DNA of 64,000 nt from Oasisia sp. SBJ-2009 (lineage: Eukaryota; Annelida; Polychaeta; Sabellida; Siboglinidae), in the NCBI GenBank assembly GCA_964017155.1, contig OZ024856.1, forward strand, positions 7,949,811-8,013,810, in the 5' to 3' direction. Position numbers and translations under genes: made by a program. How positions within the stretch are numbered: the stretch's first letter is position 1; every line of letters starts with the position of its first letter. Under the pieces are notes generated by a model. It worked only from the letters and a program-made list of their open reading frames with translations. It searched no databases and was not told the DNA's origin. Shown in pieces: positions 22,608 to 36,200 of this stretch.

Positions 22608-25600
22608 TACTAATAGATAGTGATTTTCGAAATTTCGATAAACACCCCAAAGTGCGCTTGCGCCAATATAAGGGTATTTTCTCTTCTGAAAAATACAACG
22701 TACAAATACAGTTCGTTAGTTTTATGGATCGTCATCGGTTCCCGAACTAGAAATCGACTACAACTTGTCGAGCTTCCAAAATGGTGCCTATATTTCGGAA
22801 ATTACGCTAATCACCCTCAAAGTGCGCTTACGCCAAAGCAAAGTTATTTTCACATCTGAAACCTACAATGTACCACTAATCTTCGTGACATGTGTGGATT
22901 CGCATGATTCCCAGAACGAAGAGTCAAGTACAAGTGGGCGTGCATCGATACTCGTACCTATTTTTTCCGAAATTACTGTAAACTCGCTTAAATGCGTTCG
23001 CGCCAAAACAACGGTATTGTCTCATCGGAAAACTACATCGTAGTACGACTATATTAAGATACTTTTTTTTGGATTTGTATAGTCCAGACAACGAGGAATA
23101 AAGTGCACGGGGTTGAATTTCGATACTAATAGATAGTGATTTTCGAAATTTCGATAAACAACCCAAAATGCGCTTACGCCAATATAAGGGTATTTTCTCT
23201 TCTGAAAAATACAACGTACCAATACAGTTCGTTAGTTTTATGGATCGTCATCGGTTCCTGGACTAGAAATCAATTACAACTTGTCGAGCTTCCAAAGTGG
23301 TGCCTATATTTCGGAAATTACGCTAATCACCCTCAAAGTTCGCTTACGCCAATGCAAAGTTATTGTCACATCTGAAACCTACAATGTACCACTACTATTC
23401 GTGACATTTGTGGATTCGTATGTTTCCCAGGGCGAAGAGTCAAGTACAAGTGGTCCTGCTTCGATAAGCGTACCTATTTTTTCGGAAATTACGTTAAACT
23501 CCCTTAAATGCGTTCGCGCCAAATTAACGGTATTATCTCATCGGAAAACTACATCGTAGTACGACTATATTAAGATACTTTTTTTGGATTTGCATAGGCC
23601 AGACAACAAGGAATAAAGTACAAGTGGTTGAATTTCGATACTAATAGATAGTGGCTTTGGAAATTGCGAGAAACACCCCAAAATGCGCTTCCGCCAATAT
23701 AAGGGTATTTTCTCTTCTGAAAAATACAACGTACCAATACAGTTCGTTAGTTTTATGGATCGTCATCGGTTCCCGGACTAGAAATCAATTACAACTTGTC
23801 GAGCTTCCAAAATGGTGCCTATATTTCGGAAATTACGCTAATCACCCTCAAAGTTCGCTTACGCCAATGCAAAATAATTTTCACATCTGAAACCTACAAT
23901 GTACCACTACTATTCGTGACATGTGTGGATTCGCGTGGTTCCCAGGGCGAAGAGTCATGTACAAGTGGTCGTGCTTCGATACGCGTACCTATTTTTTCGG
24001 AAATTACGTTAAACTCCCTTAAATGCGTTCGCGCCAAATTAACGGTATTATCTCATCGGAAAACTACATCGTAGTACGACTATATTAAGATACTTTTTTT
24101 GGATTTGTATAGTCCAGACAACGAGGAATAAAGTGCACGGGGTTGAATTTCGATACTAATAGATAGTGATTTTCGAAATTTTGATAAACACCCCAAAGTG
24201 CGCTTGCGCCAATATAAGGGTATTTTCTCTTCTGAAAAATACAACGTACAAATACAGTTCGTTAGTTTTATGGATCGTCATCGGTTCCCGAACTAGAAAT
24301 CGACTACAACTTGTCGAGCTTCCAAAATGGTGCCTATATTTCGGAAATTACGCTAATCACCCTCAAAGTGCGCTTACGCCAATGCAAAGTTATTTTCACA
24401 TCTGAAACCTACAATGTACCACTACTCTTCGTGACATGTGTGGATTCGCATGATTCCCAGAACGAAGAGTCAAGTACAAGTGGGCGTGCTTCGATACTCG
24501 TACCTATTTTTTCCGAAATTACTGTAAACTCGCTTAAATGCGTTCGCGCCAAAACAACGGTATTGTCTCATCGGAAAACTACAACGTAGTACCACTATAA
24601 TTAGATACTTTTTTTTTGGATTTGCACAGGCCAGACAACGAGGAATAAAGTGCAAGTGGTTGAATTTCGATACTAATAGATAGTGGCTTTGGACATTGCG
24701 AGAAACACCCCAAAATGCGCTTACGCCAATATAAGTGTATTTTCTCTTATGAAAAATACAACTTACCAAAACAGTTCGTTAGTTTTATGGATCGTCATCG
24801 GTTCCCGGACTAGAAATCAATTACAACTTGTCGAGCTTCCAAAATGGTGCCTATATTTCGGAAATTACGCTAATCACCCTCAAAGTTCGCTTACGCCAAT
24901 GCAAAATAATTTTCACATCTGAAACCTACAATGTACCACTACTATTCGTGACCTTTGTGGATTCGCGTGGTTCCCAGGGCGAAGAGTCAAGTACAAGTGG
25001 TCGTGCTTCGATACGCGTACCTATTTTTTCGGAAATTACGTTAAACTCCCTTAAATGCGTTCGCGCCAAATTAACGGTATTATCTCATCGGAAAACTACA
25101 TCGTAGTACGACTATATTAAGATACTTTTTTTGGATTTGTATAGTCCAGACAACGAGGAATAAAGTGCACGGGGTTGAATTTCGATACTAATAGATAGTG
25201 ATTTTCGAAATTTCGATAAACAACCCAAAATGCGCTTACGCCAATATAAGGGTATTTTCTCTTCTGAAAAATACAACGTACCAATACAGTTCGTTAGTTT
25301 TATGGATCGTCATCGGTTCCTGGACTAGAAATCAATTACAACTTGTCGAGCTTCCAAAGTGGTGCCTATATTTCGGAAATTACGCTAATCACCCTCAAAG
25401 TTCGCTTACGCCAATGCAAAGTTATTGTCACATCTGAAACCTACAATGTACCACTACTATTCGTGACATTTGTGGATTCGTATGTTTCCCAGGGCGAAGA
25501 GTCAAGTACAAGTGGTCCTGCTTCGATAAGCGTACCTATTTTTTCGGAAATTACGTTAAACTCCCTTAAATGCGTTCGCGCCAAATTAACGGTATTATCT

Positions 25601-26630
25601 CATCGGAAAACTACATCGTAGTACGACTATATTAAGATACTTTTTTTGGATTTGCATAGGCCAGACAACAAGGAATAAAGTACAAGTGGTTGAATTTCGA
25701 TACTAATAGATAGTGGCTTTGGAAATTGCGAGAAACACCCCAAAATGCGCTTCCGCCAATATAAGGGTATTTTCTCTTCTGAAAAATACAACGTACCAAT
25801 ACAGTTCGTTAGTTTTATGGATCGTCATCGGTTCCCGGACTAGAAATCAATTACAACTTGTCGAGCTTCCAAAATGGTGCCTATATTTCGGAAATTACGC
25901 TAATCACCCTCAAAGTTCGCTTACGCCAATGCAAAATAATGTTCACATCTGAAACCTACAATGTACCACTACTATTCGTGACCTTTGTGGATTCGCGTGG
26001 TTCCCAGGGCGAAGAGTCATGTACAAGTGGTCGTGCTTCGATACGCGTACCTATTTTTTCGGAAATTACGTTAAACTCCCTTAAATGCGTTCGCGCCAAA
26101 TTAACGGTATTATCTCATCGGAAAACTACATCGTAGTACGACTATATTAAGATACTTTTTTTGGATTTGTATAGTCCAGACAACGAGGAATAAAGTGCAC
26201 GGGGTTGAATTTCGATACTAATAGATAGTGATTTTCGAAATTTTGATAAACACCCCAAAGTGCGCTTGCGCCAATATAAGGGTATTTTCTCTTCTGAAAA
26301 ATACAACGTACAAATACAGTTCGTTAGTTTTATGGATCGTCATCGGTTCCCGAACTAGAAATCGACTACAACTTGTCGAGCTTCCAAAATGGTGCCTATA
26401 TTTCGGAAATTACGCTAATCACCCTCAAAGTGCGCTTACGCCAATGCAAAGTTATTTTCACATCTGAAACCTACAATGTACCACTACTCTTCGTGACATG
26501 TGTGGATTCGCATGATTCCCAGAACGAAGAGTCAAGTACAAGTGGGCGTGCTTCGATACTCGTACCTATTTTTTCCGAAATTACTGTAAACTCGCTTAAA
26601 TGCGTTCGCGCCAAAACAACGGTATTGTCT
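22608..26630 (+). repeat. Multi-monomer block III (third copy, offset 8,766 from block II)
   Basis: Monomer starts: 22620 B, 23136 B, 23651 A, 24166 B, 24683 A, 25198 B, 25713 A, 26228 B. Same order of distinctive monomers as 13854-17462 and 5090-8698, including 'gtgcatcgatactcg' and the internal 2,062-bp tandem duplication (23136 and 25198). Private changes: 'ggacattgcgag' (24691) and 'aataatgttcac' (about 25936). It starts after 22607 because 22601-22612 lacks the 'cgatattaatag' of blocks I and II. It ends where 26228 switches to 'gtctcattggaaaac'. Confidence 0.85.
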
Positions 26631-29600
26631 CATTGGAAAACTACATCGTAGTACGACTATATTAAGATACTTTTTTGGATTTGTATAGACCAGACAACGA
26701 GGAATAAAGTGCACGGGGTTGAATTTCGATACTAATAGATAGTGATTTTCGAAATTTCGATAAACACCCCAAAGTGCGCTTGCGCCAATATAAGGGTATT
26801 TTCTCTTCTGAAAAATACAACGTACAAATACAGTTCGTTAGTTTTATGGATCGTCATCGGTTCCCGAACTAGAAATCGACTACAACTTGTCGAGCTTCCA
26901 AAATGGTGCCTATATTTCGGAAATTACGCTAATCACCCTCAAAGTGCGCTTACGCCAATGCAAAGTTATTTTCACATCTGAAACCTACAATGTACCACTA
27001 CTCTTCGTGACATGTGTGGATTCGCATGATTCCCAGAACGAAGAGTCAAGTACAAGTGGGCGTGCTTCGATACTCGTACCTATTTTTTCCGAAATTACAG
27101 TAAACTCGCTTAAATGCGTTCGCGCCAAAACAACGGTATTGTCTCATCGGAAAACTACAACGTAGTACCACTATAATTATATACTTTTTTTTTGGATTTG
27201 CACAGGCCAGACAACGAGGAATAAAGTACAAGTGGTTGAATTTCGATACTAATAGATAGTGGCTTTGGAAATTGCGAGAAACACCCCAAAATGCGCTTAC
27301 GCCAATATAAGTGTATTTTCTCTTATGAAAAATACAACTTACCAATACAGTTCGTTAGTTTTATGGATCGTCATCGGTTCCCGGACTAGAAATCAATTAC
27401 AACTTGTCGAGCTTCCAAAATGGTGCCTATATTTCGGAAATTACGCTAATCACCCTCAAAGTTCGCTTACGCCAATGCAAAATAATTTTCACATCTGAAA
27501 CCTACAATGTACCACTACTATTCGTGACCTTTGTGGATTCGCGTGGTTCCCAGGGCGAAGAGTCATGTACAAGTGGTCGTGCTTCGATATGCGTACCTAT
27601 TTTTTCGGAAATTACGTTAAACTCCCTTAAATGCGTTCGCGCCAAATTAACGGTATTATCTCATCGGAAAACTACATCGTAGTACGACTATATTAAGATA
27701 CTTTTTTTGGATTTGTATAGTCCAGACAACGAGGAATAAAGTGCACGGGGTTGAATTTCGATACTAATAGATAGTGATTTTCGAAATTTCGATAAACACC
27801 CCAAAGTGCGCTTGCGCCAATATAAGGGTATTTTCTCTTCTGAAAAATACAACGTACAAATACAGTTCGTTAGTTTTATGGATCGTCATCGGTTCCCGAA
27901 CTAGAAATCGACTACAACTTGTCGAGCTTCCAAAATGGTGCCTATATTTCGGAAATTACGCTAATCACCCTCAAAGTGCGCTTACGCCAATGCAAAGTTA
28001 TTTTCACATCTGAAACCTACAATGTACCACTACTCTTCGTGACATGTGTGGATTCGCATGATTCCCAGAACGAAGAGTCAAGTACAAGTGGGCGTGCTTC
28101 GATACTCGTACCTATTTTTTCCGAAATTACTGTAAACTCGCTTAAATGCGTTCGCGCCAAAACAACGGTATTGTCTCATCGGAAAACTACAACGTAGTAC
28201 CACTATAATTAGATACTTTTTTTTTGGATTTGCACAGGCCAGACAACGAGGAATAAAGTACAAGTGGTTGAATTTCGATACTAATAGATAGTGGCTTTGG
28301 AAATTGCGAGAAACACCCCAAAATGCGCTTACGCCAATATAAGTGTATTTTCTCTTATGAAAAATACAACTTACCAAAACAGTTCGTTAGTTTTATGGAT
28401 CGTCATCGGTTCCCGGACTAGAAATCAATTACAACTTGTCGAGCTTCCAAAATGGTGCCTATATTTCGGAAATTACGCTAATCACCCTCAAAGTGCGCTT
28501 ACGCGAAAGCAAAGTTATTTTCACATCTGAAACCTACAATGTACCACTAATCTTCGTGACATGTGTGGATTCGCATGATTCCCAGAACGAAGAGTCAAGT
28601 ACAAGTGGGCGTGCTTCGATACTCGTACCTATTTTTTCGGAAATTACTGTAAACTCGCTTAAATGCGTTCGCGCCAAAATAACGGTATTGTCTCATCGGA
28701 AAACTACAACGTAGTACCACTATAATTATATACTTTTTTTTGGATTTGCATAGGCCAGACAACAAGGAATAAAGTACAAGTGGTTGAATTTCGATACTAA
28801 TAGATAGTGGCTTTGGAAATTGCGAGAAACACCCCAAAATGCGCTTACGCCAATATAAGGGTATTTTCTCTTCTGAAAAATACAACGTACAAATAGAGTT
28901 CGTTAGTTTTATGGATCGTCATCGGTTCCCGGACTAGAAATCAACTACAACTTGTCGAGCTTCCAAAATGGTGCCTATATTTCGGAAATTACGCTAATCA
29001 CCCTCAAAGTGCGCTTACGCCAATGCAAAGTAATTTTCACATCTGAAACCTACAATTTTCCACTACTATTCGTGACATTTGTGGATTCGCATGGTTCCCA
29101 GGGCGAAGAGTCATGTACAAGTGGTCGTGCTTCGATACGCGTACCTATTTTTTCGGAAATTACGTTAAACTCCCTTAAATGCGTTCGCGCCAAATTAACG
29201 GTATTATCTCATCGGAAAACTACATCGTAGTACGACTATATTAAGATACTTTTTTTGGATTTGTATAGTCCAGACAACGAGGAATAAAGTGCACGGGGTT
29301 GAATTTCGATACTAATAGATAGTGATTTTCGAAATTTCGATAAACACCCCAAAGTGCGCTTGCGCCAATATAAGGGTATTTTCTCTTCTGAAAAATACAA
29401 CGTACAAATACAGTTCGTTAGTTTTATGGATCGTCATCGGTTCCCGAACTAGAAATCGACTACAACTTGTCGAGCTTCCAAAATGGTGCCTATATTTCGG
29501 AAATTACGCTAATCACCCTCAAAGTGCGCTTACGCCAATGCAAAGTTATTTTCACATCTGAAACCTACAATGTACCACTACTCTTCGTGACATGTGTGGA

Positions 29601-30143
29601 TTCGCATGATTCCCAGAACGAAGAGTCAAATACAAGTGGGCGTGCTTCGATATTCGTACCTATTTTTTCGGAAATTACTGTAAACTCGCTTAAATGCGTT
29701 CGCGCCAAAACAACGGTATTGTCTCATCGGAAAACTAAAACGTAGTACCACTATAATTAGATACTTTTTTTTTGGATTTGCACAGGCCAGACAACGAGGA
29801 ATAAAGTACAAGTGGTTGAATTTCGATACTAATAGATAGTGGCTTTGGAAATTGCGAGAAACACCCCAAAATGCGCTTCCGCCAATATAAGGGTATTTTC
29901 TCTTCTGAAAAATACAACGTACCAATACAGTTCGTTAGTTTTATGGATCGTCATCGGTTCCCGGACTAGAAATCAATTACAACTTGTCGAGCTTCCAAAA
30001 TGGTGCCTATATTTCGGAAATTACGCTAATCACCCTCAAAGTTCGCTTACGCCAATGCAAAATTATTTTCATATCTGAAACCTACAATGTACCACTACTA
30101 TTCGTGACCTTTGTGGATTCGCATGGTTCCCAGGGCGAAGAGT
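26454..30143 (+). repeat. Multi-monomer block X' (partner of 18205-22409)
   Basis: Monomer starts: 26742 B, 27259 A, 27774 B, 28291 A, 28807 A, 29322 B, 29839 A. It is one monomer shorter than block X: monomer 27774 lines up with 19525 at its left end and with 20040 overall. Private changes: 'cttcgatatgcgtacc' (27588), 'gagtcaaatacaag' (about 29626), 'cgatattcgtacc' (29650) and 'actaaaacgtag' (29736). It overlaps the right end of block III by about 180 bp of sequence common to both block types. Confidence 0.82.
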
Positions 30144-30234
30144 CAAGTACAAGTGGTCCTGCTTCGATACGCGTACCTATTTTTTCGGAAATTACGTTAA
30201 ACTCCCTTAAATGCGTTCGCGCCAAATTAACGGT
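30144..30234 (+). repeat. Junction segment with 1-bp deletion before block Y
   Basis: The S2/S3 part of monomer 29839 carries 'gtcctgcttcgatacgcg' and then 'ttaacggtttgtctcattgg'. The left part is the 'ttaacggtattatc' version and the right part the 'gtctcattgg' version, with one base missing between them. The monomer is therefore 514 bp with a 7-T tract, and the frame that usually ends after 92 codons runs on to 120. It looks like a recombination join between two S3 versions. Confidence 0.75.
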
Positions 30235-33200
30235 TTGTCTCATTGGAAAACTACATCGTAGTACGACTATATTAAGATACTTTTTTTGGATTTGTATAGT
30301 CCAGACAACGAGGAATAAAGTGCACGGGGTTGAATTTCGATACTAATAGATAGTGATTTTCGAAATTTCGATAAACACCCCAAAGTGCGCTTGCGCCAAT
30401 ATAAGGGTATTTTCTCTTCTGAAAAATACAACGTACAAATACAGTTCGTTAGTTTTATGGATCGTCATCGGTTCCCGAACTAGAAATCGACTACAACTTG
30501 TCGAGCTTCCAAAATGGTGCCTATATTTCGGAAATTACGCTAATCACCCTCAAAGTGCGCTTACGCCAATGCAAAGTTATTTTCACATCTGAAACCTACA
30601 ATGTACCACTACTCTTCGTGACATGTGTGGATTCGCATGATTCCCAGAACGAAGAGTCAAGTACAAGTGGGCGTGCTTCGATACTCGTACCTATTTTTTC
30701 CGAAATTACTGTAAACTCGCTTAAATGCGTTCGCGCCAAAACAACGGTATTGTCTCATCGGAAAACTACAACGTAGTACCACTATAATTAGATACTTTTT
30801 TTTTGGATTTGCACAGGCCAGACAACGAGGAATAAAGTACAAGTGGTTGAATTTCGATACTAATAGATAGTGGCTTTGGAAATTGCGAGAAACACCCCAA
30901 AATGCGCTTACGCCAATATAAGTGTATTTTCTCTTATGAAAAATACAACTTACCAATACAGTTCGTTAGTTTTATGGATCGTCATCGGTTCCCGGACTAG
31001 AAATCAATTACAACTTGTCGAGCTTCCAAAATGGTGCCTATATTTCGGAAATTACGCTAATCACCCTCAAAGTTCGCTTACGCCAATGCAAAATAATTTT
31101 CACATCTGAAACCTACAATGTACCACTACTATTCGTGACCTTTGTGGATTCGCGTGGTTCCCAGGGCGAAGAGTCATGTACAAGTGGTCGTGCTTCGATA
31201 CGCGTACCTATTTTTTCGGAAATTACGTTAAACTCCCTTAAATGCGTTCGCGCCAAATTAACGGTATTATCTCATCGGAAAACTACATCGTAGTACGACT
31301 ATATTAAGATACTTTTTTTGGATTTGTATAGTCCAGACAACGAGGAATAAAGTGCACGGGGTTGAATTTCGATACTAATAGATAGTGATTTTCGAAATTT
31401 CGATAAACACCCCAAAGTGCGCTTGCGCCAATATAAGGGTATTTTCTCTTCTGAAAAATACAACGTACAAATACAGTTCGTTAGTTTTATGGATCGTCAT
31501 CGGTTCCCGAACTAGAAATCGACTACAACTTGTCGAGCTTCCAAAATGGTGCCTATATTTCGGAAATTACGCTAATCACCCTCAAAGTGCGCTTACGCCA
31601 ATGCAAAGTTATTTTCACATCTGAAACCTACAATGTACCACTACTCTTCGTGACATGTGTGGATTCGCATGATTCCCAGAACGAAGAGTCAAGTACAAGT
31701 GGGCGTGCTTCGATACTCGTACCTATTTTTTCCGAAATTACTGTAAACTCGCTTAAATGCGTTCGCGCCAAAACAACGGTATTGTCTCATTGGAAAACTA
31801 CATCGTAGTACGACTATATTAAGATACTTTTTTTGGATTTGTATAGTCCAGACAACGAGGAATAAAGTGCACGGGGTTGAATTTCGATACTAATAGATAG
31901 TGATTTTCGAAATTTCGATAAACACCCCAAAGTGCGCTTGCGCCAATATAAGGGTATTTTCTCTTCTGAAAAATACAACGTACAAATACAGTTCGTTAGT
32001 TTTATGGATCGTCATCGGTTCCAGAACTAGAAATCGACTACAACTTGTCGAGCTTCCAAAATGGTGCCTATATTTCGGAAATTACGCTAATCACCCTCAA
32101 AGTGCGCTTACGCCAATGCAAAGTTATTTTCACATCTGAAACCTACAATGTACCACTACTCTTCGTGACATGTGTGGATTCGCATGATTCCCAGAACGAA
32201 GAGTCAAGTACAAGTGGGCGTGCTTCGATACTCGTACCTATTTTTTCCGAAATTACTGTAAACTCGCTTAAATGCGTTCGCGCCAAAACAACGGTATTGT
32301 CTCATCGGAAAACTACAACGTAGTACCACTATAATTAGATACTTTTTTTTTGGATTTGCACAGGCCAGACAACGAGGAATAAAGTACAAGTGGTTGAATT
32401 TCGATACTAATAGATAGTGGCTTTGGAAATTGCGAGAAACACCCCAAAATGCGCTTACGCCAATATAAGTGTATTTTCTCTTATGAAAAATACAACTTAC
32501 CAATACAGTTCGTTAGTTTTATGGATCGTCATCGGTTCCCGGACTAGAAATCAATTACAACTTGTCGAGCTTCCAAAATGGTGCCTATATTTCGGAAATT
32601 ACGCTAATCACCCTCAAAGTTCGCTTACGCCAATGCAAAATAATTTTCACATCTGAAACCTACAATGTACCACTACTATTCGTGACCTTTGTGGATTCGC
32701 GTGGTTCCCAGGGCGAAGAGTCATGTACAAGTGGTCGTGCTTCGATACGCGTACCTATTTTTTCGGAAATTACGTTAAACTCCCTTAAATGCGTTCGCGC
32801 CAAATTAACGGTATTATCTCATCGGAAAACTACATCGTAGTACGACTATATTAAGATACTTTTTTTGGATTTGTATAGTCCAGACAACGAGGAATAAAGT
32901 GCACGGGGTTGAATTTCGATACTAATAGATAGTGATTTTCGAAATTTCGATAAACACCCCAAAGTGCGCTTGCGCCAATATAAGGGTATTTTCTCTTCTG
33001 AAAAATACAACGTACAAATACAGTTCGTTAGTTTTATGGATCGTCATCGGTTCCCGAACTAGAAATCGACTACAACTTGTCGAGCTTCCAAAATGGTGCC
33101 TATATTTCGGAAATTACGCTAATCACCCTCAAAGTGCGCTTACGCCAAAGCAAAGTTATTTTCACATCTGAAACCTACAATGTACCACTAATCTTCGTGA

Positions 33201-36200
33201 CATGTGTGGATTCGCATGATTCCCAGAACGAAGAGTCAAGTACAAGTGGGCGTGCATCGATACTCGTACCTATTTTTTCCGAAATTACTGTAAACTCGCT
33301 TAAATGCGTTCGCGCCAAAACAACGGTATTGTCTCATCGGAAAACTACATCGTAGTACGACTATATTAAGATACTTTTTTTTGGATTTGTATAGTCCAGA
33401 CAACGAGGAATAAAGTGCACGGGGTTGAATTTCGATACTAATAGATAGTGATTTTCGAAATTTCGATAAACACCCCAAAATGCGCTTACGCCAATATAAG
33501 GGTATTTTCTCTTCTGAAAAATACAACGTACCAATACAGTTCGTTAGTTTTATGGATCGTCATCGGTTCCTGGACTAGAAATCAATTACAACTTGTCGAG
33601 CTTCCAAAGTGGTGCCTATATTTCGGAAATTACGCTAATCACCCTCAAAGTTCGCTTACGCCAATGCAAAGTTATTGTCACATCTGAAACCTACAATGTA
33701 CCACTACTATTCGTGACATTTGTGGATTCGTATGGTTCCCAGGGCGAAGAGTCAAGTACAAGTGGTCCTGCTTCGATAAGCGTACCTATTTTTTCGGAAA
33801 TTACGTTAAACTCCCTTAAATGCGTTCGCGCCAAATTAACGGTATTATCTCATCGGAAAACTACATCGTAGTACGACTATATTAAGATACTTTTTTTGGA
33901 TTTGTATAGTCCAGACAACGAGGAATAAAGTGCACGGGGTTGAATTTCGATACTAATAGATAGTGATTTTCGAAATTTCGATAAACACCCCAAAGTGCGC
34001 TTGCGCCAATATAAGGGTATTTTCTCTTCTGAAAAATACAACGTACAAATACAGTTCGTTAGTTTTATGGATCGTCATCGGATCCCGAACTAGAAATCGA
34101 CTACAACTTGTCGAGCTTCCAAAATGGTGCCTATATTTCGGAAATTACGCTAATCACCCTCAAAGTGCGCTTACGCCAATGCAAAGTTATTTTCACATCT
34201 GAAACCTACAATGTACCACTACTCTTCGTGACATGTGTGGATTCGCATGATTCCCAGAACGAAGAGTCAACTACAAGTGGGCGTGCTTCGATACTCGTAC
34301 CTATTTTTTCGGAAATTACTGTAAACTCGCTTAAATGCGTTCGCGCCAAAATAACGGTATTGTCTCATCGGAAAACTACAACGTAGTACCACTATAATTA
34401 TATACTTTTTTTTTGGATTTGCATAGGCCAGACAACAAGGAATAAAGTACAAGTGGTTGAATTTCGATACTAATAGATAGTGGCTTTGGAAATTGCGAGA
34501 AACACCCCAAAATGCGCTTACGCCAATATAAGTGTATTTTCTCTTATGAAAAATACAACTTACCAATACAGTTCGTTAGTTTTATGGATCGTCATCGGTT
34601 CCCGGACTAGAAATCAATTACAACTTGTCGAGCTTCCAAAATGGTGCCTATATTTCGGAAATTACGCTAATCACCCTCAAAGTTCGCTTACGCCAATGCA
34701 AAATAATTTTCACATCTGAAACCTACAATGTACCACTACTATTCGTGACCTTTGTGGATTCGCGTGGTTCCCAGGGCGAAGAGTCATGTACAAGTGGTCG
34801 TGCTTCGATACGCGTACCTATTTTTTCGGAAATTACGTTAAACTCCCTTAAATGCGTTCGCGCCAAATTAACGGTATTATCTCATCGGAAAACTACATCG
34901 TAGTACGACTATATTAAGATACTTTTTTTGGATTTGTATAGTCCAGACAACGAGGAATAAAGTGCACGGGGTTGAATTTCGATACTAATAGATAGTGATT
35001 TTCGAAATTTCGATAAACACCCCAAAGTGCGCTTGCGCCAATATAAGGGTATTTTCTCTTCTGAAAAATACAACGTACAAATACAGTTCGTTAGTTTTAT
35101 GGATCGTCATCGGTTCCCGAACTAGAAATCGACTACAACTTGTCGAGCTTCCAAAATGGTGCCTATATTTCGGAAATTACGCTAATCACCCTCAAAGTGC
35201 GCTTACGCCAAAGCAAAGTTATTTTCACATCTGAAACCTACAATGTACCACTAATCTTCGTGACATGTGTGGGTTCGCATGATTCCCAGAACGAAGAGTC
35301 AAGTACAAGTGGGCGTGCATCGATACTCGTACCTATTTTTTCCGAAATTACTGTAAACTCGCTTAAATGCGTTCGCGCCAAAACAACGGTATTGTCTCAT
35401 CGGAAAACTACATCGTAGTACGACTATATTAAGATACTTTTTTTTGAATTTGTATAGTCCAGACAACGAGGAATAAAGTGCACGGGGTTGAATTTCGATA
35501 CTAATAGATAGTGATTTTCGAAATTTCGATAAACACCCCAAAATGCGCTTACGCCAATATAAGGGTATTTTCTCTTCTGAAAAATGCAACGTACAAATAC
35601 AGTTCGTTAGTTTTATGGATCGTCATCGGTTCCCGGACTAGAAATCAACTACAACTTGTCGAGCTTCCAAAATGGTGCCTATATTTCGGAAATTACGCTA
35701 ATCACCCTCAAAGTGCGCTTACGCCAATGCAAAGTAATTTTCACATCTGAAACCTACAATGTACCACTACTCTTCGTGACATGTGTGGATTCGCATGATT
35801 CCCAGAACGAAGAGTCAAGTACAAGTGGGCGTGCTTCGATACGCGTACCTATTTTTTCGGAAATTACGTTAAACTCCCTTAAATACGTTCGCGCCAAATT
35901 AACGGTATTATCTCATCGGAAAACTACATCGTAGTACGACTATATTAAGATACTTTTTTTGGATTTGTATAGTCCAGACAACGAGGAATAAAGTGCACGG
36001 GGTTGAATTTCGATACTAATAGATAGTGATTTTCGAAATTTCGATAAACACCCCAAAGTGCGCTTGCGCCAATATAAGGGTATTTTCTCTTCTGAAAAAT
36101 ACAACGTACAAATACAGTTCGTTAGTTTTATGGATCGTCATCGGTTCCCGAACTAGAAATCGACTACAACTTGTCGAGCTTCCAAAATGGTGCCTATATT

